Assembly (NCBI RefSeq): GCF_003575975.1
Contig: NZ_QQXK01000012.1
Location: forward strand, 38,794 to 102,793
DNA: 64,000 nt
Direction of reading: 5' to 3'
Origin: Galactobacter valiniphilus
Lineage (GTDB): Bacteria; Actinomycetota; Actinomycetes; Actinomycetales; Micrococcaceae
The notes under the pieces were generated by a model. It saw only the letters and a program-made list of their open reading frames with translations. It was not told the DNA's origin and did no database searches. The translations under genes were made by a program, and so were the position numbers. Of this stretch, positions 44,037-55,770 are shown in pieces. Position 1 is the first letter of the stretch. Every line of letters starts with the position of its first letter.

Positions 44037-44133
44037 GGCTCCACGCTAAGCGGGGCGTCGATGGTGGATGAGGAATCCGAAAGAGTCCTCATGCAACATT
44101 AGCTTTGCTTATCTAGGCGACTAGCCTGGGCGT
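44037..44133. promoter_or_regulatory. lysE-lysG divergent promoter region
   Basis: 97 bp, with an AT-rich centre (TGCAACATTAGCTTTGCTTAT, about 44092-44112, split here only by description) that would hold the LysG operator. TAGCCT (44122-44127), 6 nt before the lysG ATG, is its -10. Confidence 0.5.
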
Positions 44134-45033
44134 ATGAGCGACCCGCTTCCCCTGCACCAGCTCGCGACCTTCGCCGCCGTCATCGACGAGGGCGGCTTCG
44201 AGGCCGCGGCCCGCTCGCTCAACGTCAGCCCGCCGGCGATCTCCCAGCGGCTCAAGGCACTCGAACGCACCGTGGGCCGCTCGCTCGTGGAGCGCACGGT
44301 GCCGCCGCTGCCCACCGCGGCGGGGGAGCGCCTGCTCCCGCGCGCCCGCCGGCTCGTCGGCATGGCCGCGGAGGCAGCCCTGTCCGTGGGCCTGGGCGCA
44401 GGAACCGGCGCGCGCCCCACCCTGCACCTCGCGGTCAACGCCGACTCCCTCGACACCTGGTTCCTCGAGGCGCTCGCCACGGCACCAGGCGCCCACCGCA
44501 CCCAGGTGCTGCTCGAGCGCGCCGATCAGGACGACACCCACCGGCTGCTGCTCAGCGGCCAGGTTCAGGCCGCGGTCACCACCGCCTCCACGCCGGTCCC
44601 CGGCTGCACGAGCGAACTGCTCGGCGTGATGCGTTACCTCCCGGTCGCCGCCCCGCGCCTCCTCGACGCGGGGGAGGAACTGGCCCGCCTGCCCATGGTG
44701 GACTTCGACGACGCCGATGATCTCCAGCGCTCCTCGCTGACCGCCTGGCTGGGCCACGCGGCGACGCCCCCGCGCCACAAGGTGCCTAGCTCCACGGCGT
44801 TCGCGCGCGCCGTCGAGGCCGGGCTCGGCTGGGGGATGCTCCCCGAGGAACAGGCGCAGCCCGCCCTGCGGCGCGGCACCCTGGTGCCGCTGCCGCAGGG
44901 GCTGCCACACGACGTCGTGCTCTCCTGGCAGTCCTGGGACCCGCCCACCCCGGCGCTCGCCGAGCTCAGCGCCCACCTGCTGGGCTTCGCGGCCCGGCGT
45001 TTGCGGCGCCCGGACGCGGGTGACGCGGCCTAG
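44134..45033 (+). CDS. lysG: LysR-type regulator of basic amino acid export (ArgP/LysG group)
   Basis: 299 residues: an N-terminal winged helix (about 1-60; LHQLATFAAVIDEGGFEAAARSL, SPPAISQRLKALERTVG) and a periplasmic-binding-like effector domain. The QRLKALE recognition helix and the divergent lysE gene place it in the ArgP/LysG group, which activates lysE with lysine, arginine or histidine as co-inducer. The -10 hexamer 6 nt upstream indicates a leaderless transcript. Confidence 0.85.
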   Translation: MSDPLPLHQLATFAAVIDEGGFEAAARSLNVSPPAISQRLKALERTVGRSLVERTVPPLPTAAGERLLPRARRLVGMAAEAALSVGLGAGTGARPTLHLAVNADSLDTWFLEALATAPGAHRTQVLLERADQDDTHRLLLSGQVQAAVTTASTPVPGCTSELLGVMRYLPVAAPRLLDAGEELARLPMVDFDDADDLQRSSLTAWLGHAATPPRHKVPSSTAFARAVEAGLGWGMLPEEQAQPALRRGTLVPLPQGLPHDVVLSWQSWDPPTPALAELSAHLLGFAARRLRRPDAGDAA

Positions 45034-45039
45034 TGGTTC

Positions 45040-45549
45040 CTAGTCCCGCAGGCGCTTGACCATCTGCAATTCCCACTCGCCCTCGGCGAGCGGGTAGGGG
45101 ATGCGCACGCCGTCGGCCACGAAGCCGCGGCGCTCGTAGAAGGCGATGGCGCGCGGGTTCTCCTCGTGCACGTGCAGCGTGAGCGCGTCGCCGCGGGTCC
45201 GCGCCCAGGCCTCGATCCCGTCCAGCAGCGCGTCGGCCACGCCGGCCCCGCGCCCCCGCGCGGAGGGATCCACGAACACGCCAACGAGGAGCGGGCCCAC
45301 CGCCTCGTCCGGGACAAAACCGCCCATGCCGCCGAGCCAGCGCCCGTGCTCGTCCTCCGCGATGAGCGAGGTTCCGTGGTCGTTCACCCCACGGGCCGCC
45401 CGCATGCGCCACTCCGCCTCGTCGTGGTGGTAGGCCTCTTCGAGCGTCTCGAGGTAGGCCTTGGGGGTGTCGGCGAGGGCGCGCATGCGCAGCTCACGGA
45501 CCAGCTCCCAGTCGTCCTCGGTGGTGGGTCGAACGTTCATTAAGGTCAT
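45040..45549 (-). CDS. GNAT-family N-acetyltransferase
   Basis: 169 residues of the GNAT superfamily. The acetyl-CoA motif is VFVDPSARGRGAGVADALLDGI and the C-terminal helix LHVHEENPRAIAFYERRGF. The substrate is not predictable. ATG 45549 is preferred over ATG 45540 because a TAGGCT -10-like hexamer lies 8 nt upstream. Convergent with lysG (6 bp between stops). Confidence 0.8.
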   Translation of the reverse strand: MTLMNVRPTTEDDWELVRELRMRALADTPKAYLETLEEAYHHDEAEWRMRAARGVNDHGTSLIAEDEHGRWLGGMGGFVPDEAVGPLLVGVFVDPSARGRGAGVADALLDGIEAWARTRGDALTLHVHEENPRAIAFYERRGFVADGVRIPYPLAEGEWELQMVKRLRD

Positions 45550-45696
45550 GGGCCGCAAGCCTAGCCGCGTCCGCGGTAGCAGGGTGTGGCGCACGTGACG
45601 ACACCGGAGCGGGAGAGGGGCGGCGCAGACAGTAGACTCGGGACGATGGGCCTTCATAGGGCCCTAAGTCGATCCGATGAGGGAGACACCCTTTCC

Positions 45697-47916
<2,220 letters not shown>

Positions 47917-47951
47917 TCCGGCGCGGCCAAGCGGCCGCCTGAGATCCACCC

Positions 47952-48006
47952 GCCCGACGGCGGGGTGAGACTCCCACGGGAGCCTCGCCCCGCCGTCGGG
48001 CCTTTT
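47952..48006 (+). terminator. icd intrinsic terminator
   Basis: Long imperfect hairpin (CCCGACGGCGGGGTGAG... with complement ...CTCGCCCCGCCGTCGGG) followed by CCTTTT, one of the few terminators here with a T-run. Confidence 0.8.
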
Positions 48007-48061
48007 CATGCCCGACGGCGCGTGGCCGGGCCGGGTGCCCGGCCCCGGTAGGGTGAGGCGC

Positions 48062-49888
48062 GTGAGCGAGCAACAGATGGAGTCGACCCCCTTCCAGGTG
48101 CACCTGCGCGGCGTCGTGGAGCTGCTCAGCCGCAGCATCTACTCGGGTCCCGCCGTGTACCTGCGCGAGCTGATCCAGAATGCCGCCGACGCGATCGCTG
48201 CGCGCCGCGACGAGGGGTACACCGGCGGACTCATCACCATCACGCCCGTGGGCCCGCGCAGCCGCGAGCTCATCGTGAGCGACAACGGCATCGGCCTGGA
48301 TCGCGGCGAGGTCGCCGAGCTGCTGGCTACGGTGGGCCGCTCCTCCAAACGCGATCTGCTGGACATGCCCCGTAGCGACCGCCTGGGCCAGTTCGGCATC
48401 GGCCTGCTGTCCTGCTTCATGATCGCCGACGAGATCCGCGTGCTGACCCGTTCGGCGCGCGGCGGCGACCCCGTCGAGTGGCTCGGCCGGGCGGACGGCA
48501 CCTTCTCCGTGCGGCCCTTGAGCGGGCCGGAGGCCGACGCCGTGCCCGTGGGCACCCAGGTGGTGCTGGCGCCGCGCGCCGACGACGCGCCGCTCGCGAG
48601 CGAGGAGAGCGTCCTCTCGCTCGCCCGCGACTACGCCGAATACCTCCCCGTGCAGATTGACGTGATCCGGGCCGACGGGCGCGCCACGCGCATCAACGAG
48701 ACCCCGGTGTTTGTCGATCCGCAGCGCCGCACCGCCGAGGAGCTCCTTGACTACGGTCGCGAGCTGCTCGGGACGGAGCCCTTCGAGGCCATCCCGCTCG
48801 CGGTCCCCGTCACGGGCACCACGGGCGTGGCCTACGTGCTGCCCTACGCCCCGCCGCCCGGGGCCCGCCAGGCGAGCCGCGTCTACCTCGGCGGCATGCT
48901 GCTCAGCCCTGCGCTGGACGAGCTGCTGCCCGAGTGGGGCTTCTTTGTGCGCTGCGTTGTCAACACGACCGGCCTGCACCCCACCGCCTCGCGCGAGGCA
49001 CTGATCGACGACTCGGCGCTCGAGGAGACCCGTGACGGGCTCGGTGCGGCGCTGCGCCACTGGGTGCTGCAGCTCGCCGCCACCCGGCCGGCGACCCTCA
49101 ACCGCTTCCTGGCCGTTCACCACCTGGGGCTGCGCTCCGTTGCAGTGCACGACGACGAGCTGGCGGCCCTGATCCTGCCGCACCTGCGCTTCGAGACGAG
49201 CGCAGGCACAGCCACCCTCCGCGAGCTCGCCGCCGCGCATCCGCACCTGCGCTACGCCGCCACGGTCGACGAGTTCCGCCAGCTCGCGCCGCTGGCCAGG
49301 CCCGACGCCCCGATCGTCAACGCCGGGCACGTGTACGACGAACCGCTCCTGCGCCGAGCGCAGGAGTTCCTCGAGATGGTCGTGGAACGGGCCGACGCGA
49401 GCGAGCTCATGGACGCGCTGGCCGAGCCGCCCCTGGCCGAACGCGAGGCGGTGACGCGCCTCGAACGCCGCGCGGACGCGGCCCTGGCCGATCTGCAGTG
49501 CGCCGCCACGGTGCGCGGCTTTGCCCCGCCCGAGGTGCCGGCGCTCTACGTCACCGACCAGGACGTCCTGGGCGCCCAGCGTCGCCGCGACGTCGCCGAG
49601 GGGGCGGGCGGGCTGTGGGGCGGGCTGCTCTCGCGCCTCGACAGCCCCGCCGCCGATGCGCCACGCGGCAAGCTGTGCCTGAACTGGAACAACCGGCTGG
49701 TGCGCACCCTGGCGGGGCAGGAGCAGGAGGGCGCTGGCTTCACCCCCGCCGTGCGCGTGCTCTATGTGCAGGCGCTGCTGGCCGGGCAGCACGCCCTGAC
49801 CCGCGCCGACCGCGGGGCGCTGACCGAGGCCATGGGGCGGATCGTGCACCTCGCCGTGGGCCTCGAGCCGGGGGAGACCTCCGCCTGA
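48062..49888 (+). CDS. HSP90-family (HtpG-like) protein
   Basis: 608 residues. The GHKL ATPase domain is complete: LRE36LIQN40AAD43 (catalytic Glu, Mg-binding Asn, adenine Asp), SD74-N-G-I-G, and GQFGIGLLSCFM (lid). The middle domain shows the conserved N-T-T-G-L-x-P..SRE motif, but the dimerisation region is shorter and more divergent than in HtpG, so this is the actinobacterial HSP90-like branch, not a canonical HtpG. Start GTG 48062 is fixed by a TAGGGT -10 (48049-48054), 7 nt upstream. It is followed after 180 bp by a large TPR protein, probably a partner. Confidence 0.85.
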   Translation: MSEQQMESTPFQVHLRGVVELLSRSIYSGPAVYLRELIQNAADAIAARRDEGYTGGLITITPVGPRSRELIVSDNGIGLDRGEVAELLATVGRSSKRDLLDMPRSDRLGQFGIGLLSCFMIADEIRVLTRSARGGDPVEWLGRADGTFSVRPLSGPEADAVPVGTQVVLAPRADDAPLASEESVLSLARDYAEYLPVQIDVIRADGRATRINETPVFVDPQRRTAEELLDYGRELLGTEPFEAIPLAVPVTGTTGVAYVLPYAPPPGARQASRVYLGGMLLSPALDELLPEWGFFVRCVVNTTGLHPTASREALIDDSALEETRDGLGAALRHWVLQLAATRPATLNRFLAVHHLGLRSVAVHDDELAALILPHLRFETSAGTATLRELAAAHPHLRYAATVDEFRQLAPLARPDAPIVNAGHVYDEPLLRRAQEFLEMVVERADASELMDALAEPPLAEREAVTRLERRADAALADLQCAATVRGFAPPEVPALYVTDQDVLGAQRRRDVAEGAGGLWGGLLSRLDSPAADAPRGKLCLNWNNRLVRTLAGQEQEGAGFTPAVRVLYVQALLAGQHALTRADRGALTEAMGRIVHLAVGLEPGETSA

Positions 49889-50068
49889 GCCCTGCGTGGG
49901 TCCGGCCGCGGCCCGGTGCGGCGGGATGGGCACGCCGGACGGGTGCGCCGCTCGGCCCGAAGCGAACGCCGAGCCGGGGCGCAGACGCGGGACCTGGCCG
50001 CATGGGAGGATCGGAGCCACGGCGGTGGCGCTGGCCACGCCGCGGGGACGAGAACCACGAGGAGCATC

Positions 50069-52900
50069 ATGGCGCACGGCGAGACCCAGATCCAGGAGCT
50101 GTTGGGGCGGGCCGACCTCCTGCCATACGGTCCCGAGTCGAGGGCCGTGCTCGACGAGGCGCTCGCGTTGGCGCTGGAGGCCGGGAACCAGGAGCTCGAG
50201 TACGCCGTGCGGCTGCGCCTCGTGGCGGACGCCGAGATGGCGGGTCACACCGACGCCGTGCTCTCCAACTTTGCGTGGTGCGCCGCCCGCAACGACGAGG
50301 ACCCGCAGCGGTTCCCCACCCAAATCGAGGGCAATGACCTGCTCTGGTTCTACAAGTGGATTCCCGCCACGCTCGCCGCCAACCCCCGCTTCGCGCGCGC
50401 CGACGTGATCCAGGCGCTCGACGCGATGGAGGCCCGCTACCGCCGCGAGGGCGTGGGCGTGCACGGCGTGTTGCAGGCCCGCTTCAGCGAGGCCTACCGC
50501 TCGGGTCACCCCGAGGAGGCCGAGCGCTGGCGGCAGGCACTGCTCACCACGCCGGAGGATGACTACAGCCACTGCGAAGCCTGCTCCCGCTCGGAGCAGG
50601 TCGACTACCTGCTGGGGCGCGGGCAGAACGAGGAGGCGCTTGCCTTCTTCGACGAGATCATGAGCCAGAACCTCTCCTGCGGAGAGGAGCCGGAGACGGT
50701 CATGTCCACTGTGCTGGTGCCGCTGCTGCGCGCCGAGCGGCTCGAGGATGCCGAGCGCGCACACCGCCTGGCCTACCGCCTGGTGCGCAACAACCCGGCG
50801 CTCATGCCAAGCATCGCCAAGCACATCGAGTTCTGCGCCATCACGGGCAACTACGCGCGCGCCCTGCGCCTGCTCGAGCGCCACCTGCCGTGGCTTGCCC
50901 ACGACGAGCTGGACGCCGAGGCTCACTTCTCCACGCTGCTGTCAGTGGCGACGGCCCTCGAACTGGTGGACGCGGCGGGCCACGGTGGGCTCACCGTGCA
51001 CGGCAGCGACGACCGCCGCCTGATTCCCGTGCTGGGGGAGCACGAGGGGCCGTACACCGTGCGCGAGTTCGCCGCTGCGGCCCGCGCCGCGGCCGAGGCG
51101 CTCGGCCGGGCCTTCGACGAGCGCGACGGAAGCGAGGCCCACCACGACCGCCTCGAGGAGGGAAGCCTGCGGGCCGCCTCCACCGTGGCCCTGCCGCTCG
51201 GGGAGACCGAGGCCCCGCTCGAGCTCGGGGGAGCCACGGAGCCGGAGGCCACCGACGTGGCCGGCTGGATCGATGCCGCCGTCTGGGCCGGGGTGGCCGA
51301 AGACGAGGAGGCGGTGGACGCCGCGATCGCCCACGGCCTGCTCGCCTCGCCCACCCCGCGCGAACGCCTGAGCCTCTGGGGGCTGCGCGCCGCCATGCGC
51401 GAGGACGCCGCCCGCTCCGAGGCCGTGGCCCAGCGCGCCCAGGCCTACCGGGAGCTCGGGCTGCAGGAGGAGGCGCAGTTCGAGAGCGAGTACGGAACGC
51501 TCGTGGCCGGCGTGCTGGACGAGGCGGACGTCGCCACCCTGCAGTCCCTCCTGCCGCGCCTCGAGTCCTTCGAACTGCGCGCCCGCGTCAACCTGGAGCT
51601 CGCGCTGTTCTTCCTCTCCAACGGCGACCCGGGGCAGGCCATGGGCCACTTCCTCGAGGGTGCCGAGGAGGCCGACAAGTCGGGGGAGCAGGAGCTCCTG
51701 CGACGCTGCGTCATCGGCGCCGCCTGGGCCGTGCCGCTGGACGAGGAGAACGGCGAGCTGCAGACCCGCCTGCTCGACATGGCCGAGGAGGCCGGGCCGC
51801 GGGCCAACCAGATCTACGACGTGCTCTACCTGCGCAGCGTCGAGGCCGTGGCGATCCTCGGGGACCCGGAGCGGGCGCTTCGGCTCTCCCGCGAGGCCAC
51901 CGATCTGGTGCTGCGCCACCGCGCCGGGGCCCCGCTCGTGCAGATCTCTCGCTTCCGCACCGATCTGTTCACCGAGCTCGGCCGCCACGGGGAGGCGGCG
52001 GCGACGCTCGAACTGCTCGGCGACGCGCTGGTGCAGCTCGGCCGCGCCCCGGAGGCGAGCTTCATGATTGGCCGCGGTCGCTCGCTGCTGCGCGCTGGCC
52101 AGGTGCAGGCGGCGCTCGAGGTGCTCGGCGACGCCACGATGGTGGCCCGCGACGCCGAACGCCCGAACCCCGCCGAGCAGGCGGCGGCCGACCACTGGTA
52201 CGGCGAGGCGGCCGAGGCGGCCGAGTACTTCGGCACGGCCCTCGAGGTCTGGGCCAGGGCACTCGAGACGGGCGAACGCGCCCTGGCCGAGGCCCCTGGC
52301 GAGGAGGTGTCGCGGGCGGCGGCCCTCGAGGGGACGCAGGCCGGGCGCTCGCTCGTCATGCTGGCCGGGCGCGCCGAGCATGGGGACGATGTGGCGGCCT
52401 ACGGCCCGCGCGCCGTCGCCCTCGCCCGACGCTTGCGGGACACCGAGCACGGCCTGCTGCCCCTGACCTTGCAGGCCGTGGGCCGCGCCATGGTGCAGGT
52501 GGGGGACGAGGCCGGCCTGGAGCTGCTCCAGGAGGCCGAGGACCTCGGCCGGGCCGACGGCGCCGCCTGGTTCTCGGCCGACGCCCTCGACGCACGCGGG
52601 CGGGCCCTCCTGGGGCTCGGGCGGGTCGACGAGGCGCTCCCGGCCCTGCTACGCGCCGCCGACGAATATGGCGAGGCAGGCGACCCGCAGAACGCGGCGC
52701 TGGCGGAGTACGCGGTGGCGCGCGTCCTGGGTGATCTCGAACGCCCGGACGAGGCACTCTCGGTCTTCGAGAGCGCCCTGGGCCGCGTCGAGGACACCCC
52801 GGGCGACCTGCGCAACGGCGTGGCCGGCGCCTACGGCGATCTGCTGGAGGAGCAGGGACGCACGGCGGACGCCGAGCGGGTCCGCGGCCTCATTTCCTAG
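50069..52900 (+). CDS. Large TPR-like helical-repeat protein
   Basis: 943 residues made almost wholly of Ala/Leu/Glu-rich helical hairpins of the tetratricopeptide type (for example LARANxEALxx-like pairs such as RALRLSREATDLVL, ALPALLRAADEYGEAGD). H168-C-x-x-C172 in SHCEACSRS is a possible metal site in the N-terminal third. There is no signal peptide or membrane segment, so it is cytosolic. It follows the HSP90-like gene co-directionally (180 bp, GAGGAG before the ATG), an arrangement recalling eukaryotic Hsp90-TPR co-chaperone pairs; a direct interaction is inference. Confidence 0.7.
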   Translation: MAHGETQIQELLGRADLLPYGPESRAVLDEALALALEAGNQELEYAVRLRLVADAEMAGHTDAVLSNFAWCAARNDEDPQRFPTQIEGNDLLWFYKWIPATLAANPRFARADVIQALDAMEARYRREGVGVHGVLQARFSEAYRSGHPEEAERWRQALLTTPEDDYSHCEACSRSEQVDYLLGRGQNEEALAFFDEIMSQNLSCGEEPETVMSTVLVPLLRAERLEDAERAHRLAYRLVRNNPALMPSIAKHIEFCAITGNYARALRLLERHLPWLAHDELDAEAHFSTLLSVATALELVDAAGHGGLTVHGSDDRRLIPVLGEHEGPYTVREFAAAARAAAEALGRAFDERDGSEAHHDRLEEGSLRAASTVALPLGETEAPLELGGATEPEATDVAGWIDAAVWAGVAEDEEAVDAAIAHGLLASPTPRERLSLWGLRAAMREDAARSEAVAQRAQAYRELGLQEEAQFESEYGTLVAGVLDEADVATLQSLLPRLESFELRARVNLELALFFLSNGDPGQAMGHFLEGAEEADKSGEQELLRRCVIGAAWAVPLDEENGELQTRLLDMAEEAGPRANQIYDVLYLRSVEAVAILGDPERALRLSREATDLVLRHRAGAPLVQISRFRTDLFTELGRHGEAAATLELLGDALVQLGRAPEASFMIGRGRSLLRAGQVQAALEVLGDATMVARDAERPNPAEQAAADHWYGEAAEAAEYFGTALEVWARALETGERALAEAPGEEVSRAAALEGTQAGRSLVMLAGRAEHGDDVAAYGPRAVALARRLRDTEHGLLPLTLQAVGRAMVQVGDEAGLELLQEAEDLGRADGAAWFSADALDARGRALLGLGRVDEALPALLRAADEYGEAGDPQNAALAEYAVARVLGDLERPDEALSVFESALGRVEDTPGDLRNGVAGAYGDLLEEQGRTADAERVRGLIS

Positions 52901-52941
52901 CCGGAGACCCCCCAACACAAAAGTTTGCGTGTGCGGGCGGC

Positions 52942-54408
52942 CTACAGCGGCCAGAGGTGCACGGGCGTGCCCACGTTCATGTGGTGCGCGTACTCCTTGA
53001 CCATGGCGGCCAGCGCCTCGGGCCGCTCCAGTCCCGTGTCCTCGAGCGCGTGGAGGCGCTTGACCTGCCACGCGGCGCCCGTCTGCTCGGAGACCACGCG
53101 GTCGTGGAGCACGCCGAGGAAGCGCGTGATCTCGTCCTCCGCCACGCCGAGGTCGCGCAGGCCGGAGGCGGCCAGCGGGAGCAGGTGGCGCTCGATGAGC
53201 TCGACGACCGGCAGCTCGCCGAGGCCCGGCCAGTACACCGTGGCCTCGAGCCCGTGCTTGGCGCACTCGAGGAAGTTCTCCGTGGCGGTGCTGAAGGCCA
53301 TGCGGGACCACAAAGGCCGGTCGGCCGTGCGCAGCGCGCGGACCAGGCCGAAGAACAGGGCGGCGTTGGCCACGGTGTCCACCACGGTGGGTCCGGCGGG
53401 CAGCAAGCGGTTCTCGAGGCGCAGGTGCGGCACGGCGCCGGAGGGGTCGTAGATGGGCCGGTTCCAGCGGTAGACCGTGCCGTTGTGCAGGCGCAGCTCG
53501 TCAAGAGACGGGTGCCCGTCGGGGCTCAGGCGTGCGGGGTCCTCGGAGAGCTCGGGGAGCAACGCAGGGAAGTAGCGCACGTTCTCCTCGAAGAGGTCCA
53601 TGATCGAGGTGATCCAGCGCTCGCCGAACCACACCCGCGGGCGCACGCCCTGGGTCTTGAGCTCGGGGGCGCGCGTGTCGATCGCCTGCTTGAAGACCTC
53701 GATCCGCGACTCCTGCCACAGCACCTTCTCCATGAAGATGGGGGAGTTGGCGGCGAGGGCCACCTGCGGCGCGGCGATGATCTGGGCCGCGTTCCACGTG
53801 GCGGCGAAGTGCTCCGGCGAGACCTGCACGTGCAGCTGCACCGAGGTGCAGGCGGCCTCCGGCGCGATGTTCTCGGCGTGGAAGCGCAGGCGTTCGGGGC
53901 CTGCGATGTCGATGAGCACGTCCTCGCCGCGGGCCTCGAGCACCTGCGAGTTCAGCGCGGCGTAGCGCTGCCCGGGGGAGATCCAGTCCTCCGTGGTGCC
54001 GAAGCTGCGCCCCAGGGTCGGAAGGATGCCCACGGCCACGATCTCCGTGCCGGCGTCCCCTGCCCGCTCCTGCGCGTGGTTGAGCTCGGCGCACAGCGAG
54101 TCCTCGAGCTGCTTGAGGCCCAGGCCCTCGATCTGGAGGGCCGGGTGGTTGAACTCGATGTTGAACGCGCCGATCTCCGTCTGGAAGGCAGGATCGGCGA
54201 TGTGCTCGAGCACCTTGAGGTTGCGCAGCGCCGGCTTGGCGTCCGTGTCGACGAGGTTCAGCTCGAGCTCCAGCCCGATCGTCGTGCCTTCGTCGAACTC
54301 GCCCCGGCGCAGCAACGCGCCCAGCATCTCGAGGTGTTCCACCAGGCGCTCGCGATACAGACGTCGCTCTTCGCGGGTGAAGGATCGGTTCTTGAGTTCA
54401 GCCCCCAT
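52942..54408 (-). CDS. Glutamate-cysteine-ligase-family enzyme
   Basis: 488 residues of the GCS2/carboxylate-amine-ligase type: GLELELNLVD (metal-binding acidic strand), EIGAFNIEFNHPA, AACTSVQLHVQVSPEHFAATWN and LHNGTVYRWNRPIYD. Such enzymes join glutamate to cysteine or a related amine with ATP. In mycothiol-producing Actinobacteria a glutathione role is unexpected, so ergothioneine-type or other gamma-glutamyl chemistry is possible. The start ATG 54408 is fixed by a TACTCT -10 6 nt upstream; longer extensions exist but are not needed. Confidence 0.75.
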   Translation of the reverse strand: MGAELKNRSFTREERRLYRERLVEHLEMLGALLRRGEFDEGTTIGLELELNLVDTDAKPALRNLKVLEHIADPAFQTEIGAFNIEFNHPALQIEGLGLKQLEDSLCAELNHAQERAGDAGTEIVAVGILPTLGRSFGTTEDWISPGQRYAALNSQVLEARGEDVLIDIAGPERLRFHAENIAPEAACTSVQLHVQVSPEHFAATWNAAQIIAAPQVALAANSPIFMEKVLWQESRIEVFKQAIDTRAPELKTQGVRPRVWFGERWITSIMDLFEENVRYFPALLPELSEDPARLSPDGHPSLDELRLHNGTVYRWNRPIYDPSGAVPHLRLENRLLPAGPTVVDTVANAALFFGLVRALRTADRPLWSRMAFSTATENFLECAKHGLEATVYWPGLGELPVVELIERHLLPLAASGLRDLGVAEDEITRFLGVLHDRVVSEQTGAAWQVKRLHALEDTGLERPEALAAMVKEYAHHMNVGTPVHLWPL

Positions 54409-54533
54409 GGCGTGAGAGTACAAGCCGTTGCCCTCCCGCGGGAGAAGGCGCGGAAAAAAGACGCGGCCGCGTTCGTGCGTGACGTCCGTCACGGCCCGGC
54501 CGTGCGTCGTCGTGCCTTCGAGGGAACGACGGC

Positions 54534-54573
54534 GGGCCCTGGTTCCCTTCCGTGAGGAAGGGAACCAGGGCCC
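54534..54573. terminator. Hairpin downstream of the sugar ABC operon
   Basis: Perfect 18-bp arms (GGGCCCTGGTTCCCTTCC and complement) around GTGA, on the minus strand 38 nt after the solute-binding-protein stop. Confidence 0.85.
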
Positions 54574-54610
54574 GCGCGAGGTACCGCTGCCGGTCAGCGA
54601 CCGGACGCGA

Positions 54611-55705
54611 TCAGGGGTTGACGATCTTGTTCAGAGCCTCGTCGTTCTTGTAGGCGTCCTTGATGTTCTCCTTGGTCACGAGGACCGGCTCCAGGTACTG
54701 GGTGGGAACGTCGATGGTGCCGTTGTTGGTCTTGGCCGTGGTGGTGGGCTCCTTGCCCGCCTGCAGGTCCTTGACCATCTGGACGGTCGCCTTCACCAGG
54801 TTGGTGGTGTCCTTGTTGATGGTGGAGTACTGCTCACCGGCAAGGATGGACTTGAGCGACTCGACCTCGGAGTCCTGGCCGGTCACGACCGGGACCTCCT
54901 GGCCGGCATCCTTGGCCGAGCGCATCGCGGCGCGGGCCAGGGTGTCGTTCGGGGAGAGCACGCCGTCAAGCTTGGCCGAGCCGTACTTGGAGGACAGGAT
55001 CGAGTCCATGCGGGTCTGGACGTTCTTGGGGTCCCAGCCCTGCGTGGCGACCTGGTCCTGCGTGGTCTGGCCGGAGAGCACCTTCAGCGTGCCGTCGTCG
55101 ATCTTCGGCTGCAGCACCTTCATGGCGCCCTCGAAGAACGGCTTGGAGTTGGCATCGTCGTTGGAACCGGCGATGAGCTCGATGTTGTACGGGCCGGAAC
55201 CCTTGCGGGCCTTCAGGCCGTCCAGGAGGGCCTGACCCTGCAGCTCGCCGACCTTGAAGTTGTCGTAGGCGACGTAGTAGTCGACGTCCTTGGTGGACTG
55301 CAGGTTGCGGTCGTACGCGATGACCTTGATGCCCGCGGCCTTGGCGGCGGCGAGCTGCGTGTTCAGCTGCTTGCCGTCGACAGCGCCGATGACGAGCACC
55401 TTGACGCCGGAGGAGATCATGGCGTCGATCTGCTGCTGCTGGGCCGGGGCGCCACCGTCGCCGGCGAACTGGACGGTCGGCTGGAAGCCGGCGGCCTTGA
55501 GGTCGGAGTTGAAGAGGTTCTCGGCGAGGACCCAGTTCTCCGAGGTCTTGGCCGGGAGGGAGACGCCGATCTTGGCGTCCGCCGGGAAGCCGGCGGCGGC
55601 CGAGGACGAGGACGCTCCGGTGTCGGAACGGCCACAGCCCGTGAGGGCGAGGGCAGCAGCGGCCGTGATGGCCGCGGCGGAGGTGAGCAGCTTGCGCCTG
55701 CGCAT
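54611..55705 (-). CDS. Sugar ABC transporter substrate-binding lipoprotein (ChvE/XylF type)
   Basis: 364 residues: signal peptide with lipobox LTGC (C24), then a periplasmic-binding type I fold of the monosaccharide group (KIGVSLPAKTSENWVLAEN, AGIKVIAYDRNL, TGQDSEVESLKSIL). AAGGAGAA lies 5 nt before ATG 55705. It is the last gene of the ATPase-permease-binding protein operon and, by family, would bind xylose, arabinose, glucose or galactose. Confidence 0.85.
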   Translation of the reverse strand: MRRRKLLTSAAAITAAAALALTGCGRSDTGASSSSAAAGFPADAKIGVSLPAKTSENWVLAENLFNSDLKAAGFQPTVQFAGDGGAPAQQQQIDAMISSGVKVLVIGAVDGKQLNTQLAAAKAAGIKVIAYDRNLQSTKDVDYYVAYDNFKVGELQGQALLDGLKARKGSGPYNIELIAGSNDDANSKPFFEGAMKVLQPKIDDGTLKVLSGQTTQDQVATQGWDPKNVQTRMDSILSSKYGSAKLDGVLSPNDTLARAAMRSAKDAGQEVPVVTGQDSEVESLKSILAGEQYSTINKDTTNLVKATVQMVKDLQAGKEPTTTAKTNNGTIDVPTQYLEPVLVTKENIKDAYKNDEALNKIVNP

Positions 55706-55770
55706 GTGGTTCTCCTTGTGTGTGCGATTCGGCCGGAGGGCCAAACCTTGCGGGGTGTGGGTGATGCTGG

